DNA from: Methanofollis sp. UBA420
GTDB lineage: Archaea > Halobacteriota > Methanomicrobia > Methanomicrobiales > Methanofollaceae
NCBI RefSeq assembly: GCF_002498315.1
Contig: NZ_DAGX01000005.1
Location: 254,335 to 318,334, forward strand
DNA length: 64,000 nt
Direction: 5' to 3'
A model generated the notes under the pieces. The model searched no databases and was not told the DNA's origin. It saw nothing but the letters and a program-made list of their open reading frames with translations. Made by a program: the position numbers and the translations under genes. Positions 8,901 to 17,465 of this stretch are shown in pieces. Within the stretch, counting starts at the first letter, position 1. Each line of letters starts with the position of its first letter.

Positions 8901-10966
8901 ACGGCGCGGATGGCACGACCATCGTCGCCGAGAAGACCCTCAACTACACCTGGATGCAGGAGAACCTCAAGGTCTACGGCGACGGCGAGACAGTCTACCG
9001 CTTCCAGGGCCCGACCTTCGATCCGGACGACCTCTGGAACCCCGAGCAGAACAAGAACGTCGATCCCGGCAAGGTCTATGGCGCTGTGAAGGGTACGTCC
9101 ATCAAGGACCTCTGCGACCTTGTCGGTGGCATGGAACCCGGTACCGAGATCACCCTCGAAGCGGGCGACGGGTATCAGACCAAGATGAACTACAACAATG
9201 TCTATGCGCCCCTTGACCAGCAGGGTACCGCAGTCCTCGCATGGTACAAGAAAGACGAAGGCTATGTGCCCGACTACGGCAACGGCTACAGGTTGTTCTT
9301 CATCACGCCCGACACGGTCTTCGGCAACGAGGACATGAGAGTCTCCTTTGCCCCGCAGTATCACCACTTCTACTTCGATAGTGGCATAAAGTATCCCTCT
9401 GCAGGCGGCCTATCGGCACGGAACATCGCTACCATCAAGATCTACCAGACTGAGAAGGACTGGACTCTCTCCCTTGAAGGCACCATCTCCACCTCGATGA
9501 GCAAGCACTACTTCGAGGAAGGTATCGCCTGTGAAGCGACCCACCGGGCCGAGTATAAGGACAACAAGGGTCGTGTCTGGCAGGGCATGCCCCTCTGGCG
9601 TGTTGTCGGCTGGGTTGACGACGACAACGAACACACCGGCCGGGCCTTCAACGACGAGATGGCGGCCGAGGGTTACACCATCCACATCGTCGCCTCGGAC
9701 GGTACCGAGACGACCATCGACTCCAAGAACCTGAGCCGCTATGACGACACCAACTTCATCCTCGCCAACTCCCTCGACGGCAGGCACATCCAGCCCGAGG
9801 ACAGCAGCTGGCCTCTCAGGCTTGTCGGAGACGATGTAGGCACATCGACGAAGGGCGTCGTGCGGATAGCCTTCATCCCGCCCGGCATGGGCGATGCCGT
9901 TCAGGAGATCGGCACCATCCCGGCAGGCTCTGAGAAGAACTTTACCGTCGAAAACTGCGCCTTCTCGAACCTCACCCTGAAGGCGAAGGATGATATCAAC
10001 AGCGGCGAGTTTGCCGTCTCTGCGGTAGGCACTCTCCCGCAGGACGTGCCGGCACCCGGATGTCAGGTCTATCAGCTCGTCCATGTCCTGTACCCGCAGC
10101 CCCAGGACTCCATCCAGGAGGCCAGGATCACCTTCTCCGTCCCGCTCTCCTGGCTCTCTGAACAGGGGATCGCGGCAAAGGACGTGAGGCTCATGCGGTA
10201 CCACGACGGTGCCTGGCAGCAACTCCCGACGACCTATCTTGAGAGCCGCGGCGGTTCCGCGTACTTCACGGCGACCACACCGGGCTTCTCGTACTTTGCG
10301 GTCGGCGGCACAAAACCCTCATCACCGGTATACCCCTCCAGCCACTCCAGTGGTGGTACGGCGGCAATATCTGCCGTTTCAGGCTCCATCCCGGCAGGGG
10401 AGTCGAAGTCCTTCTCCGTGAGCCGGACAGCGTTCTCGACGATCACGGTCCGCGCCTATGACCAGATCGAACACTTCCTCTTCACGGTGAAGGTGGCGAA
10501 ACTGCCGAAGGACGTCCCGGCACCTGAGGGCGAGGTCTACGAGATCGAAGAGATCACTCTGTACAAGACCGACCCGTCGGCGATCGAAGGGACCACGATC
10601 GAGTTTGCCGTTGGCGCTGGATGGCTGAAGGCCAGAGGCGTTTCGGCCGGCGACGTGACCCTCCTGCGGTACGCAAACGACCGGTGGAACCGTCTGGACA
10701 CGACCTTTGTCGAGGAGAAGGACGGGATGGCATATTATTCGGCCGAGTCCCCGGGTTTCTCCTTCTTTGCCATCACGGCAGAGAAAGGTTCGGCAGTGAC
10801 TCCCGACGATGTGCAGGCACCGGCGGGAGAGGTCACGGCCCCGACACCGGCGATCAATGAGACAACGGCAGCGACACCTACTCCCACTACCCCGCAGAAG
10901 TCACCGGTCTTCTGGGCCCTGCCCTTCATCGCCTTCGGCGCCCTTCTCCTCCTCAGGAGAAGGTAA
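5972..10966 (+). CDS. 1664-residue surface protein with four SUOX-like repeats, DUF4430-like and two PGF-pre-PGF domains
   Basis: The start may be 5972 or the in-frame ATG at 6002; both precede the signal peptide. Order: shared N-terminal domain (35-290), Big_2 (295-375), DUF4430/transcobalamin-like domain (382-505), and SUOX-like repeats 1-3 (521-667, 674-809, 819-962). Next is a WMQENL..GDGET module also found in three downstream proteins (970-1160), SUOX-like repeat 4 (1162-1302), two PGF-pre-PGF domains (1312-1446, 1468-1603) and a QKSPVFW/hydrophobic/RRR terminus. Each SUOX-like repeat has a conserved Cys (ACQSSH, GCHGG, DCSHH, ACEATH) followed by W.G.PLW, a DGYS-like loop and WPLRLVG. 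In true SUOX-fold enzymes a Cys in that region binds molybdenum. Whether these repeats bind a cofactor is inference. Confidence 0.8.
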   Translation: MTICTNDLGRMQWKWGLVLLLLLLSAVCIAPAAAEPLEQTRHIFINVSNTDGVKYDLDGGVYGTGNNGTYYIKADGGGLNELHITADAALPSGQVTTSKDQSGTFYVSNTGGRGFDDTIVLLLAVNGTIPDDFAVHIKSSGYTWIPSSVKNQAPTNYTYVEGAVDETFTKEDFIYGPQMWKPGPGKVEPYLPPGLPLYEGQDMGDTNNTFSLMFIDLNAGNLKSANFAGLSDEGQGAVKVEYSFENLETFAAFNAYGWCLAANQAQGISWTNNVNAAGGTAPGTSAYSVVGIPPVLTSINVTPAVADLKVNEKQQFTAAALDQNDRPMTGLTFEWSSSNETVGTVNETGYFTAHAAGTTTVATKNDTVEGAADVTVRAASTGVDLLYEGDVYLPEGETTVTSSQGPAYQIPYRTPLGALDTVAKSEGFTYAVTNKKWTDSGILMLDDIGTYPFIKSQKSWTCYVNDIALDDYSNPSTDGLNKRSLVDGDRVNFYYGPKGATTPENAEAAVFLTVKAAAAPGDWTLSMKGKTMQTVTKAYFEQSIACQSSHTANWTDPATGERWAGMPLWMLVAMVDDEETGDHYKFNDALAAKGYSVKVTSKDGYSINIPSAAMARSDGFIVANTLNGSALPETIGDKKKPCWPLQIKGSEADAGQLVGAIVSIELVGLPEPDQGWTLKVCGVVNDTITQAEFEEAGCHGGVEYTDSKGRVWSGVPLWFLVGVSDNIETTDHWTYNDALAATNYTVKLFAGDGQNQSFGSKQINRSSGYILADKLDGTPIADTDSSYPLRLVGDSVGTGLKNIVEIDLVDLIPGPAPEGSWNLKLKGKIDYTATEEFFEQAVDCSHHTATWTNPETGERWSGLPLWDLCGWVDDRIPHGSNGFNDGAATAGYKVIVTAGDGYSKEFSSKDIARNNGYIIANTLNGTALPKDGSKAPWPLRLVGPAVSGSNSVGSIAKIELTEFQKPTKIPDLQIIKYGADGTTIVAEKTLNYTWMQENLKVYGDGETVYRFQGPTFDPDDLWNPEQNKNVDPGKVYGAVKGTSIKDLCDLVGGMEPGTEITLEAGDGYQTKMNYNNVYAPLDQQGTAVLAWYKKDEGYVPDYGNGYRLFFITPDTVFGNEDMRVSFAPQYHHFYFDSGIKYPSAGGLSARNIATIKIYQTEKDWTLSLEGTISTSMSKHYFEEGIACEATHRAEYKDNKGRVWQGMPLWRVVGWVDDDNEHTGRAFNDEMAAEGYTIHIVASDGTETTIDSKNLSRYDDTNFILANSLDGRHIQPEDSSWPLRLVGDDVGTSTKGVVRIAFIPPGMGDAVQEIGTIPAGSEKNFTVENCAFSNLTLKAKDDINSGEFAVSAVGTLPQDVPAPGCQVYQLVHVLYPQPQDSIQEARITFSVPLSWLSEQGIAAKDVRLMRYHDGAWQQLPTTYLESRGGSAYFTATTPGFSYFAVGGTKPSSPVYPSSHSSGGTAAISAVSGSIPAGESKSFSVSRTAFSTITVRAYDQIEHFLFTVKVAKLPKDVPAPEGEVYEIEEITLYKTDPSAIEGTTIEFAVGAGWLKARGVSAGDVTLLRYANDRWNRLDTTFVEEKDGMAYYSAESPGFSFFAITAEKGSAVTPDDVQAPAGEVTAPTPAINETTAATPTPTTPQKSPVFWALPFIAFGALLLLRRR

Positions 10967-10975
10967 AATCCTCTC

Positions 10976-10982
10976 TTTTTTT
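10976..10982 (+). terminator. Poly-T terminator
   Basis: A run of seven T begins 9 bases after the stop codon of the 1664-residue protein. It lies ahead of the six-gene string that begins at 11023. Confidence 0.45.
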
Positions 10983-11022
10983 ATGCCCGGAGAACGGCAA
11001 GTCATCATGTGTGGTGGAAAAT

Positions 11023-11805
11023 ATGAACAGTCATAACATTGTGCCGAACGTCCTTATCGCCGTCTGTCTGGTTGTCCTGCCGGTGGCGGCGACGACTGAG
11101 GTCCATATCGTCAGGTATGCCCCTGACGGCACGACCATTATCAACGAAACGACATTGGAATATACCTGGATGGAGACGAACCTCCCCATCCTCGGCGACG
11201 GGACGACTCACTACTACCACCAGGGTCCGACCTTCAATGAGTCAGACCTCTGGGATCCTGCCGAGTATCAGAATGTGGAGAGCAGGGACTATGGCGCCGT
11301 GAAAGGAACGGCCGTCAGGGACCTCTGCGGCCTCGTCGGCGGCATGGAACCCGGCGACACTCTGCAGGTGAGGGCGGAGGACGGATTTTACAAGAACTTC
11401 TCCCATGCAACTGTCTATGCCGGAGACTCCGGTAAAGCGACGATGGGCCTTGCCTGGTATGTCGGCGAGGACTCCGTGACCGGCGACCCGCAGGGCTCGG
11501 GCTATGCCCCTGAGTACTATGACGGCATGCGCCTGATCTTCTTTGCCGATAACTCGACAAACCCGTGGGGCTGGCATGTCTTCGGGGACAATGATATGAA
11601 GGAGACCCTGCCCGAGGACGAGTGGCACCTCTTCAGCGGGCAATGGCCGTCGACGAGCGGTCTCTCGATCAAGCAGGTGAGCGACCTTGAGATCTATATG
11701 CATGACAGTGCGGCAGACACAGAGACGGTACCCGGTACGCAGGCACCCCTCGGGATTGTCGTGGTCATTGCGGCCCTCTGCGCCGTCTGCGCCCTCAGGA
11801 GATGA
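11023..11805 (+). CDS. Secreted single-module protein (WMETNLPILGDG family)
   Basis: 260 residues from the ATG at 11023, which has GGTGG upstream; an upstream in-frame GTG at 11011 is less likely. A signal peptide ends near VAATTEV. The body is one copy of the module seen at residues 970-1160 of the previous protein: YTWMETNLPILGDG, YYHQGP, GAVKGT.VRDLC.LVGGM, then MRLIFFADNSTNP and FGDNDM. The GAVKGT/DLC/DG part looks like a SUOX-type half. The C-terminus is TQAPLGIVVV followed by a helix and LRR, an anchor like that of the neighbours. It is first in a close string of six genes that ends with a tungstate-binding protein. Function is unknown. Confidence 0.75.
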   Translation: MNSHNIVPNVLIAVCLVVLPVAATTEVHIVRYAPDGTTIINETTLEYTWMETNLPILGDGTTHYYHQGPTFNESDLWDPAEYQNVESRDYGAVKGTAVRDLCGLVGGMEPGDTLQVRAEDGFYKNFSHATVYAGDSGKATMGLAWYVGEDSVTGDPQGSGYAPEYYDGMRLIFFADNSTNPWGWHVFGDNDMKETLPEDEWHLFSGQWPSTSGLSIKQVSDLEIYMHDSAADTETVPGTQAPLGIVVVIAALCAVCALRR

Positions 11806-11814
11806 GGCCCCGCC

Positions 11815-14800
11815 ATGACTCCGACAGCATATGGCATGGGAAAAAAATCCCTCCTTCTCCTTGCCGTTCTCCTCTTCATGATGGCGGTGGCCGCAGTGCC
11901 AGTGTCGGCCGCAACGATCGAGATCACCGTCACAAAACTGGCGAGTGACGACACGACCGTCCTCGCCGAAAAAACGGTCACCTGGCAGTGGATGAGAGAT
12001 AACCTCCCTGTCCAGGGGGACGGCGAGACTGTCTACTACAATCAGGGGCCGATCTTCGAAGGAGCATGGGAGAAAGTCCACCCCGATGAACCCTATGATT
12101 ACTGGAACCCGACCGAGGACGTCAACCTTGAGTTTAAGGACCACGGGGAGTTCATGGGCACAGACGTGAAGGATCTCTGCAACCTTGTCGACGGTGCGGT
12201 AGAAGGGGATATGGTGACGGTCAAGGCCTCGGACGGCATGAAAAAAACCTGGCCGGCCGAGTATATCATCACCCCCAACCCCAGGCAGGGGCCGATGGTG
12301 ATCGCGTGGTACCATGGCAAGGACACCGGGCCTGAAGGGGACACCGGATATGTTGATAAAGGATTCGACAAAGGCATGCGTCTCTACTTCCTTACTCCTG
12401 AAACGAATGAGCAGGGGATGCATGTCTGGGGCAACTGGGACATGCACGAGTCCTGGGATGAAGAGTACTGGTATTACTACAACAACGAGTACCCCTCTGC
12501 GAGCGGCAACTCGGTCCAGACGGTCAACCAGATCATCATCCACAGCCAGCTTTCCCCCTCTCAGGGTGGTTCAGGTGGTTCTGACGGCAGCGTGAGCAGG
12601 CCCCATGGATTCAAGGGTTCTGACCTCACGGTCGCCGACCATGGCACAGTGAACGGCACGGTGCAGGTCATCCCCTCTGATGGAGGTTTCTGCACCCTAG
12701 AGAGCGGTGATTCCTGCACCTTCTTCCTGAACACAACCGGCATTGGGAAGACCCCCGGTGTGCGCCTCTATCTCTTCGGGACAAACAACACGGGCAGTCC
12801 GTCTGAAGACGGTACCGACCTTGAAGTCTCCGTGGGGAACATGGATCTCAGGGCAGAGACGTATTATGTCGACGATGCGGAGGGACGCAGCCCTGCAGTC
12901 GAGACCTGGTATTATCCTATAAAGACACTCCCGCCGGCGAACCATACTCTCCATGTCCGGAATGCAGGAGAGGATGAGAGCTCGCTCACCCTTTCTGGTG
13001 GTGTCCTCGTCGTACCGCTTCCCGATACCTCGGGCAACTGCACCTCCTGGTGGATTGCCGAGGGTGCCGACATCATCCAGGCCGACCCGGAGTGGGGGAT
13101 CACGGAGGACGATGCCTGCACCACCGCCGACTTCCCCGACCCTGTCGGGAAGGACGATCAGACCGTCGTCGGTCTCTCCGTCGTCAGCACCGGGGCGGCC
13201 GGGAATGAAACCTTCACAAACCGCGTCGTCCTCAATGACGGGGAGTGGACCAACATCCTCTCCGGCGGTGAGGACGCTGTCAGCATCGGCCATGTCGATG
13301 TAACCCCCTATCTCAGGGATGCAGGAAATACGGTTGAGATCGCCAGCATCCCGACCGGCGATCCCGGCGATTACATGGAGAACAGGATCGTCCTCCTTGC
13401 CGCGACCAGAATGCCTGCTCCGGCCATACCGATCACGACCGCGACAGTGCCGCCGACAGAGACGACCACAACAACTGTTGAAGTCACCACTGTTCCTGTG
13501 ACACCTACTGCCTCCATGCCGCCAGCAGAGATAGAAACCTCTGAAGGTCTCCTCTCCGGGATCTGGACGATGATCGCCGGGTGGTTCGGCATCGAGGAGA
13601 ATGAAAAAACTCCAGCGCCTGCCGGGACAGAGCAGGATGTTGACGGCCCGACCCTGACACCTGTCCCTGAGGTGACACCTTCGGCCTCCCATGCCGCGGT
13701 CACCGTCATCACCCACCCCGCAGGTGCGCAGGTCTTCCTGGACGGTGACTACACCGGTCTGATCACCCCGGCATCTCTCCCCAACCTCCCGGCAGGAGAC
13801 CACACTCTCAGGATCGAACTGGAGAACTACCGTCCCTACGAGACCTCTTTCAACCTCAAAGAGGACACAGATGTCGCCGTCTCCCTCGAACCCCGCAACT
13901 CGAACCTCGATGTCGACCCCCTCTGCATCACCCTCGCCGCAGTCCAGGGTATGGACTCTCGTTCAGGCGGTATATCTGTGGAGGCGAGCGACGCCGGGGC
14001 AGACATCTACATCGACAACAAAAAGATCGATCCGAAGACTCCGCAGGTGGTCAACGGCCTCAGAGAAGGTCTCCACCGCGTGAAGGTGAAGAAGGCGAAG
14101 GCCTCCTATGAAATCGACACGAAGGAGGTCTGGGTCTCTCCGGGCGTGGTCGTCCCCGTGCGCTTCGACCGGAACGAGCATGTGATGCAAAAGACCCTTA
14201 CCGTCGAGGTTCCCGGCTACAAGGGCGAACCCTGTTCTGTCAACGGGTATTATACCGGGAAGAAAATACCTGCGAAGATAAAGTTCGGCGGACTGAATTC
14301 ATTCGTATCATTCAGCAGGAACAGTTCCTATATCTCTGTCCCTATCTCGGACTTTGTCGAAGACGGGAGCACCCTGACACTCCGACCGGAGACCGGGGGA
14401 CTGACCGCCCTCAGGGTGGACTCTACCCCCCAGGGCGCCGAGATTTTCGTGGATGGCTTTGACACCGGGCATGCGACCCCGTACGTCGTTGAGAATGTCT
14501 CTCCCGGACGCCACAGGGCCATGCTCACCAAACCGGGCTACCTGCCGAAGGAAGATGTGGTCCTCGTTCCGAAGGGGAGTGATGAGGTGGACGTGAAGTT
14601 CATGCTTGCGTCCTATGCCAGTGGTTCCCTGTACGTGAACAGCACGACTGAAGGAGCGAAGATCTATCTCTACGGCCAGAACACCGGCGAGGTGACGCCC
14701 CACCTCTTCACCGGCATGGACCTCGGCAGTTACTCGGTCAAGGTCGTCGGCCGTTCTGACTCACGGACAGTCGATGACGTGCTGGTCAGACCCAACGAGG

Positions 14801-14832
14801 TGACAACGTGCGAAGTCAGGTTGAGGAGATGA
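11815..14832 (+). CDS. Secreted protein: WM..NLP module, DUF3344-like domain and PEGA repeats
   Basis: 1005 residues; a GGAGATGAGG sequence overlapping the previous stop probably serves as ribosome site. A signal peptide covers residues 1-31. The module WMRDNLPVQGDG...KDLCNLVDGA occupies about 32-245, then a DUF3344-like region (about 270-545; GGVLVVPLPDT, WWIAEGADI). A Thr/Pro-rich linker follows. Three clear and one divergent PEGA domains fill the C-terminal third (for example TPQGAEIFVDGF.TGHATP and TEGAKIYLYGQNTGEVTP). PEGA domains are typical of surface proteins. Unlike its neighbours it ends without a hydrophobic anchor (VRLRR). Its stop overlaps the next start by ATGA. Confidence 0.75.
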   Translation: MTPTAYGMGKKSLLLLAVLLFMMAVAAVPVSAATIEITVTKLASDDTTVLAEKTVTWQWMRDNLPVQGDGETVYYNQGPIFEGAWEKVHPDEPYDYWNPTEDVNLEFKDHGEFMGTDVKDLCNLVDGAVEGDMVTVKASDGMKKTWPAEYIITPNPRQGPMVIAWYHGKDTGPEGDTGYVDKGFDKGMRLYFLTPETNEQGMHVWGNWDMHESWDEEYWYYYNNEYPSASGNSVQTVNQIIIHSQLSPSQGGSGGSDGSVSRPHGFKGSDLTVADHGTVNGTVQVIPSDGGFCTLESGDSCTFFLNTTGIGKTPGVRLYLFGTNNTGSPSEDGTDLEVSVGNMDLRAETYYVDDAEGRSPAVETWYYPIKTLPPANHTLHVRNAGEDESSLTLSGGVLVVPLPDTSGNCTSWWIAEGADIIQADPEWGITEDDACTTADFPDPVGKDDQTVVGLSVVSTGAAGNETFTNRVVLNDGEWTNILSGGEDAVSIGHVDVTPYLRDAGNTVEIASIPTGDPGDYMENRIVLLAATRMPAPAIPITTATVPPTETTTTTVEVTTVPVTPTASMPPAEIETSEGLLSGIWTMIAGWFGIEENEKTPAPAGTEQDVDGPTLTPVPEVTPSASHAAVTVITHPAGAQVFLDGDYTGLITPASLPNLPAGDHTLRIELENYRPYETSFNLKEDTDVAVSLEPRNSNLDVDPLCITLAAVQGMDSRSGGISVEASDAGADIYIDNKKIDPKTPQVVNGLREGLHRVKVKKAKASYEIDTKEVWVSPGVVVPVRFDRNEHVMQKTLTVEVPGYKGEPCSVNGYYTGKKIPAKIKFGGLNSFVSFSRNSSYISVPISDFVEDGSTLTLRPETGGLTALRVDSTPQGAEIFVDGFDTGHATPYVVENVSPGRHRAMLTKPGYLPKEDVVLVPKGSDEVDVKFMLASYASGSLYVNSTTEGAKIYLYGQNTGEVTPHLFTGMDLGSYSVKVVGRSDSRTVDDVLVRPNEVTTCEVRLRR

Positions 14833-16073
14833 GAGGGGCAGGAACTTTCCTCCTCTTCCTCCTCCTGATCATCCCCTCAGCCGTTGCTGCCGGGAATGCC
14901 ACCTTTCTCTGGGGGCCGTATGTCACCGGTACCGACGAGACGACGGCCGTCGTCTCCTGGAAGACCGCAGGGCCGTCCAGCGGGAATGTCTCCTATGCGA
15001 CTGCCGATGAGTTTGAAAATGCCGGGGAGTACGTCCACACCGTTACCGACCCTTCTGGTGTGACCCTCCACCATATGCGGCTTACGAACCTCACAGCCGG
15101 GACGATGTATCATTATGTCGTCACTGCAGGGGATGCGAGGGGCCCTGACTGCCGGTTCATGACCGCAGGTCAGGGGCCTTTCACCTTCGCGGTGTACAGC
15201 GACACGAGGGGACAGGTCCCCCTCTTCACCCAGATGGAGAGGCATAGACTCGTTGCCGACAGGATCGCGGAGGAGGAAAACCTCTCCTTTGTCATCCACT
15301 GCGGCGACTTCGTCACCTTCGGGAATGACCTCGCTGAATGGGACGAGTATTTCGCGGCGGCGAGGGGGATGCTTGCGAACACCACCCTGGTGCCTGCCCT
15401 CGGCAACCACGAGGGGAACAGGACGCCGTACTATGACGCGTTCGGCGTCCCCGAGTGGTACTCCTTTGACTGGGGCGACGCGCATGTCGTCGTCCTGGAC
15501 TCGAACGACTGGACAAAGGGAAGGATCGACGAAGAGACTGCCTGGCTGGAGGCCGACCTCGCCCGGTCTTCGGGCCGGATCTTCGTCGCCTTCCACCACC
15601 CAGTCTACTCGTCCAATGAACGTCACTGGGGCGGCGACCGCGTCCTGCAGAGGGAGTGGGCGCCACTCTTCGATCGCTACAACGTAACGGCGGTCTTCAA
15701 CGGGCATGTCCATGCCTATGAGCGCTACGAAGTCAACGGGACGCCATACTTCGTGATCCCGTGCGGCGGGGAGGAACTCTTCCCTCTTGCCGAAAAAAAG
15801 GCCCCGGGTTTTGAAAACGGCCTCGACCACACCCTCGCGTACCTGCGGGTCAGTGTGGACGGAGAGAGGGTGACAGTCTCCACGGTGCCTGTTGCCAGGA
15901 TCTCCGGGGATAACAGGGAGGTTGTGAGCCTCTACCCTCGGAACAGTACTTTCGAGACCGTTGAGGTGACGCAGGAGGCAGAAGGGAGGGACGCCGCGCA
16001 GGCGCCTCTCTCTCCCTTCTGTGCATGTGCGGCGGCAGGTATGGCCGCCCTGTGGCTGAGAAAAGAAAGATGA
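14829..16073 (+). CDS. Secreted purple-acid-phosphatase-type metallophosphoesterase
   Basis: 414 residues from the ATG at 14829, overlapping the previous gene by four bases. A signal peptide ends near AVAAGN. A fibronectin-III-like N-terminal domain (about 25-110; VSWKTAGPSSGNVSYAT, GTMYHYVV) precedes a calcineurin-like phosphoesterase core. Metal-ligand motifs are YSDTRGQ, HCGDF, GNHEGN, HHPVYSS and NGHVHAYERY. This layout matches purple acid phosphatase-like proteins, which hydrolyse phosphate monoesters outside the cell. The first motif reads SDTRG rather than the usual D.H/D.G. The C-terminus QAPLSPF, helix, LRKER is a probable anchor. The substrate is unknown. Confidence 0.85.
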   Translation: MRGAGTFLLFLLLIIPSAVAAGNATFLWGPYVTGTDETTAVVSWKTAGPSSGNVSYATADEFENAGEYVHTVTDPSGVTLHHMRLTNLTAGTMYHYVVTAGDARGPDCRFMTAGQGPFTFAVYSDTRGQVPLFTQMERHRLVADRIAEEENLSFVIHCGDFVTFGNDLAEWDEYFAAARGMLANTTLVPALGNHEGNRTPYYDAFGVPEWYSFDWGDAHVVVLDSNDWTKGRIDEETAWLEADLARSSGRIFVAFHHPVYSSNERHWGGDRVLQREWAPLFDRYNVTAVFNGHVHAYERYEVNGTPYFVIPCGGEELFPLAEKKAPGFENGLDHTLAYLRVSVDGERVTVSTVPVARISGDNREVVSLYPRNSTFETVEVTQEAEGRDAAQAPLSPFCACAAAGMAALWLRKER

Positions 16074-16077
16074 TCGT

Positions 16078-16914
16078 ATGAACGTAACAAAGAGTGTATT
16101 TCTGCTCCTGCTCCTCTGTATCTGTATCGCAGGGGTGCAGGCCGCACCGACGACCTCGGTGCATGTGGTAAAATTTGCAGACGACGGCACCACGGTGCTT
16201 AATGAGACGACCGTTGACTACCTGTGGATGGAGGCGAACCTCCCCATCCTCGGCGACGGTACGACTCACTACTACCACCAAGGCCCAGTCTTCGCCGAGG
16301 ACAAGGAGGCCCAGTGGGACAGGAACGAGACCACGAACTTCAAGGACCGCGGGGCAGTGAAGGGCACGGATGTCAGGGACCTCTGCGACCTTGTCGGCGG
16401 GATGCAGCCCGGCGACGAGGTGATGATCCGCGCCTCTGACGGCTATCATGTCGAGTTCGACTACGCAAACGTCTGCACGCCAGAACCCAGGCAGGGGCCG
16501 ATGGGCCTCTGCTGGTACAATGGCGAGGAGGTCGCCGTCGGCGAGAGGCAGGGTGTCGGATACCCTCCTGACTACTATATGGGCATGCGCCTGGTCTTCT
16601 TCGCCGACAACTCCACCAACCCCGAAGGGAAGCACGTCTTCGGCAACCAGGACATGCGCGAGTCTTTCCCGCCCGAGGCTATCCACCTCTTCAACGACCT
16701 CTACCCCTCGACCTCGGGCTACACGGTGAAGTGGATCGACGAGGTCAGGGTCTATGCAGGCGGCTACCAGGGCAAGAAGAACGTCCCGGTGAAGTCTCTG
16801 CAGGGGAGCGGCGATGCGGCGCCGACGACGACCGCACCGCAGAGCCCTGCCCCTCTCTTTGCGACGCTCACGGCGCTCGTTCTCTGCCTCTTCGTGAGGA
16901 GGGTGGCGCCATGA
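16078..16914 (+). CDS. Secreted single-module protein (WMEANLPILGDG family), paralogue of 11023
   Basis: 278 residues. A signal peptide ends at VQAAPTT. The whole body is the module YLWMEANLPILGDG, YYHQGP, GAVKGTDVRDLCDLVGGM, RASDGYHVEF, RQGPMGLCWY, MRLVFFADNSTNP, FGNQDMRESFP, closely matching the product of 11023-11805. The terminus APQSPAPLF, hydrophobic helix, VRRVAP is another variant of the local anchor. The stop overlaps the start of the next lipoprotein gene by ATGA, so the two are translationally coupled. Molecular function is unknown. Confidence 0.75.
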   Translation: MNVTKSVFLLLLLCICIAGVQAAPTTSVHVVKFADDGTTVLNETTVDYLWMEANLPILGDGTTHYYHQGPVFAEDKEAQWDRNETTNFKDRGAVKGTDVRDLCDLVGGMQPGDEVMIRASDGYHVEFDYANVCTPEPRQGPMGLCWYNGEEVAVGERQGVGYPPDYYMGMRLVFFADNSTNPEGKHVFGNQDMRESFPPEAIHLFNDLYPSTSGYTVKWIDEVRVYAGGYQGKKNVPVKSLQGSGDAAPTTTAPQSPAPLFATLTALVLCLFVRRVAP

Positions 16915-17465
16915 AGGCAGTTCAGGGACTAATGGCGGCCTGTCTCCTCCTCTGCACCCTCGCGGCTGCAGGGTGCACGGGCACCACCGCACAGGACGAC
17001 CCGGCATGGAACCTGACCCTTGTCGGCGACGGCGAGAAGGTGCTTTCCATGAAAGATATCAGGGCCCTGCCGGCCTGGGAGGGCTACGGCTATGCCGTCT
17101 CCACGACCGGGATCACGTACGGGCCGTACACGGTGAAGGGCGTGCCTGTCACCGATCTTGCAGACCTGGTCGGCGGCATCCCTGTGGGAGGGCAGGCTTG
17201 GGTCTCGGCGCCTGACGGTTACCTCTGGGTCTTCGACGACGAGCAGGTGCATGGTGAGGGCTTCATCACCCTCAACGAGGATCTGAAGGAGATACCCTCG
17301 CCTGCCCTCACCGTCGTCCTCGCCTACGAGTTCAATGGCACGGCGATCACGAATGAGGACGGCGGGCCCCTGCGGATCGTCGTCGGAACGGCAGAACCGG
17401 GCGTCGTCACCGAGGGGAGCACCTGGGTGAAGTGGGTCGACAGGATCGAGGTCAAGACGCCATGA
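16911..17465 (+). CDS. Lipoprotein with SUOX/molybdopterin-binding-like fold
   Basis: 184 residues from the ATG overlapping the upstream stop. A lipobox AAAGC marks a lipid-anchored extracytoplasmic protein. The mature part reads WNLTLVGDGEKVLSMKDI, YGPYTVKGVPVTDLADLVGG, SAPDGYLWVF and GGPLRIVVG, ending WVKWVDRIEV. This is the pattern of oxidoreductase molybdopterin-binding-like domains (SUOX fold), but there is no Cys where SUOX enzymes bind Mo. Its end overlaps the next start by ATGA. It may be a binding or scaffold protein rather than an enzyme. Confidence 0.7.
   Translation: MKAVQGLMAACLLLCTLAAAGCTGTTAQDDPAWNLTLVGDGEKVLSMKDIRALPAWEGYGYAVSTTGITYGPYTVKGVPVTDLADLVGGIPVGGQAWVSAPDGYLWVFDDEQVHGEGFITLNEDLKEIPSPALTVVLAYEFNGTAITNEDGGPLRIVVGTAEPGVVTEGSTWVKWVDRIEVKTP

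Noticed and set aside
11023..11805. Assignment of the WM..NLP proteins as true molybdoenzymes
   Set aside because: The SUOX resemblance covers only part of the module and there is no twin-Arg signal; only a fold-level suggestion is justified.
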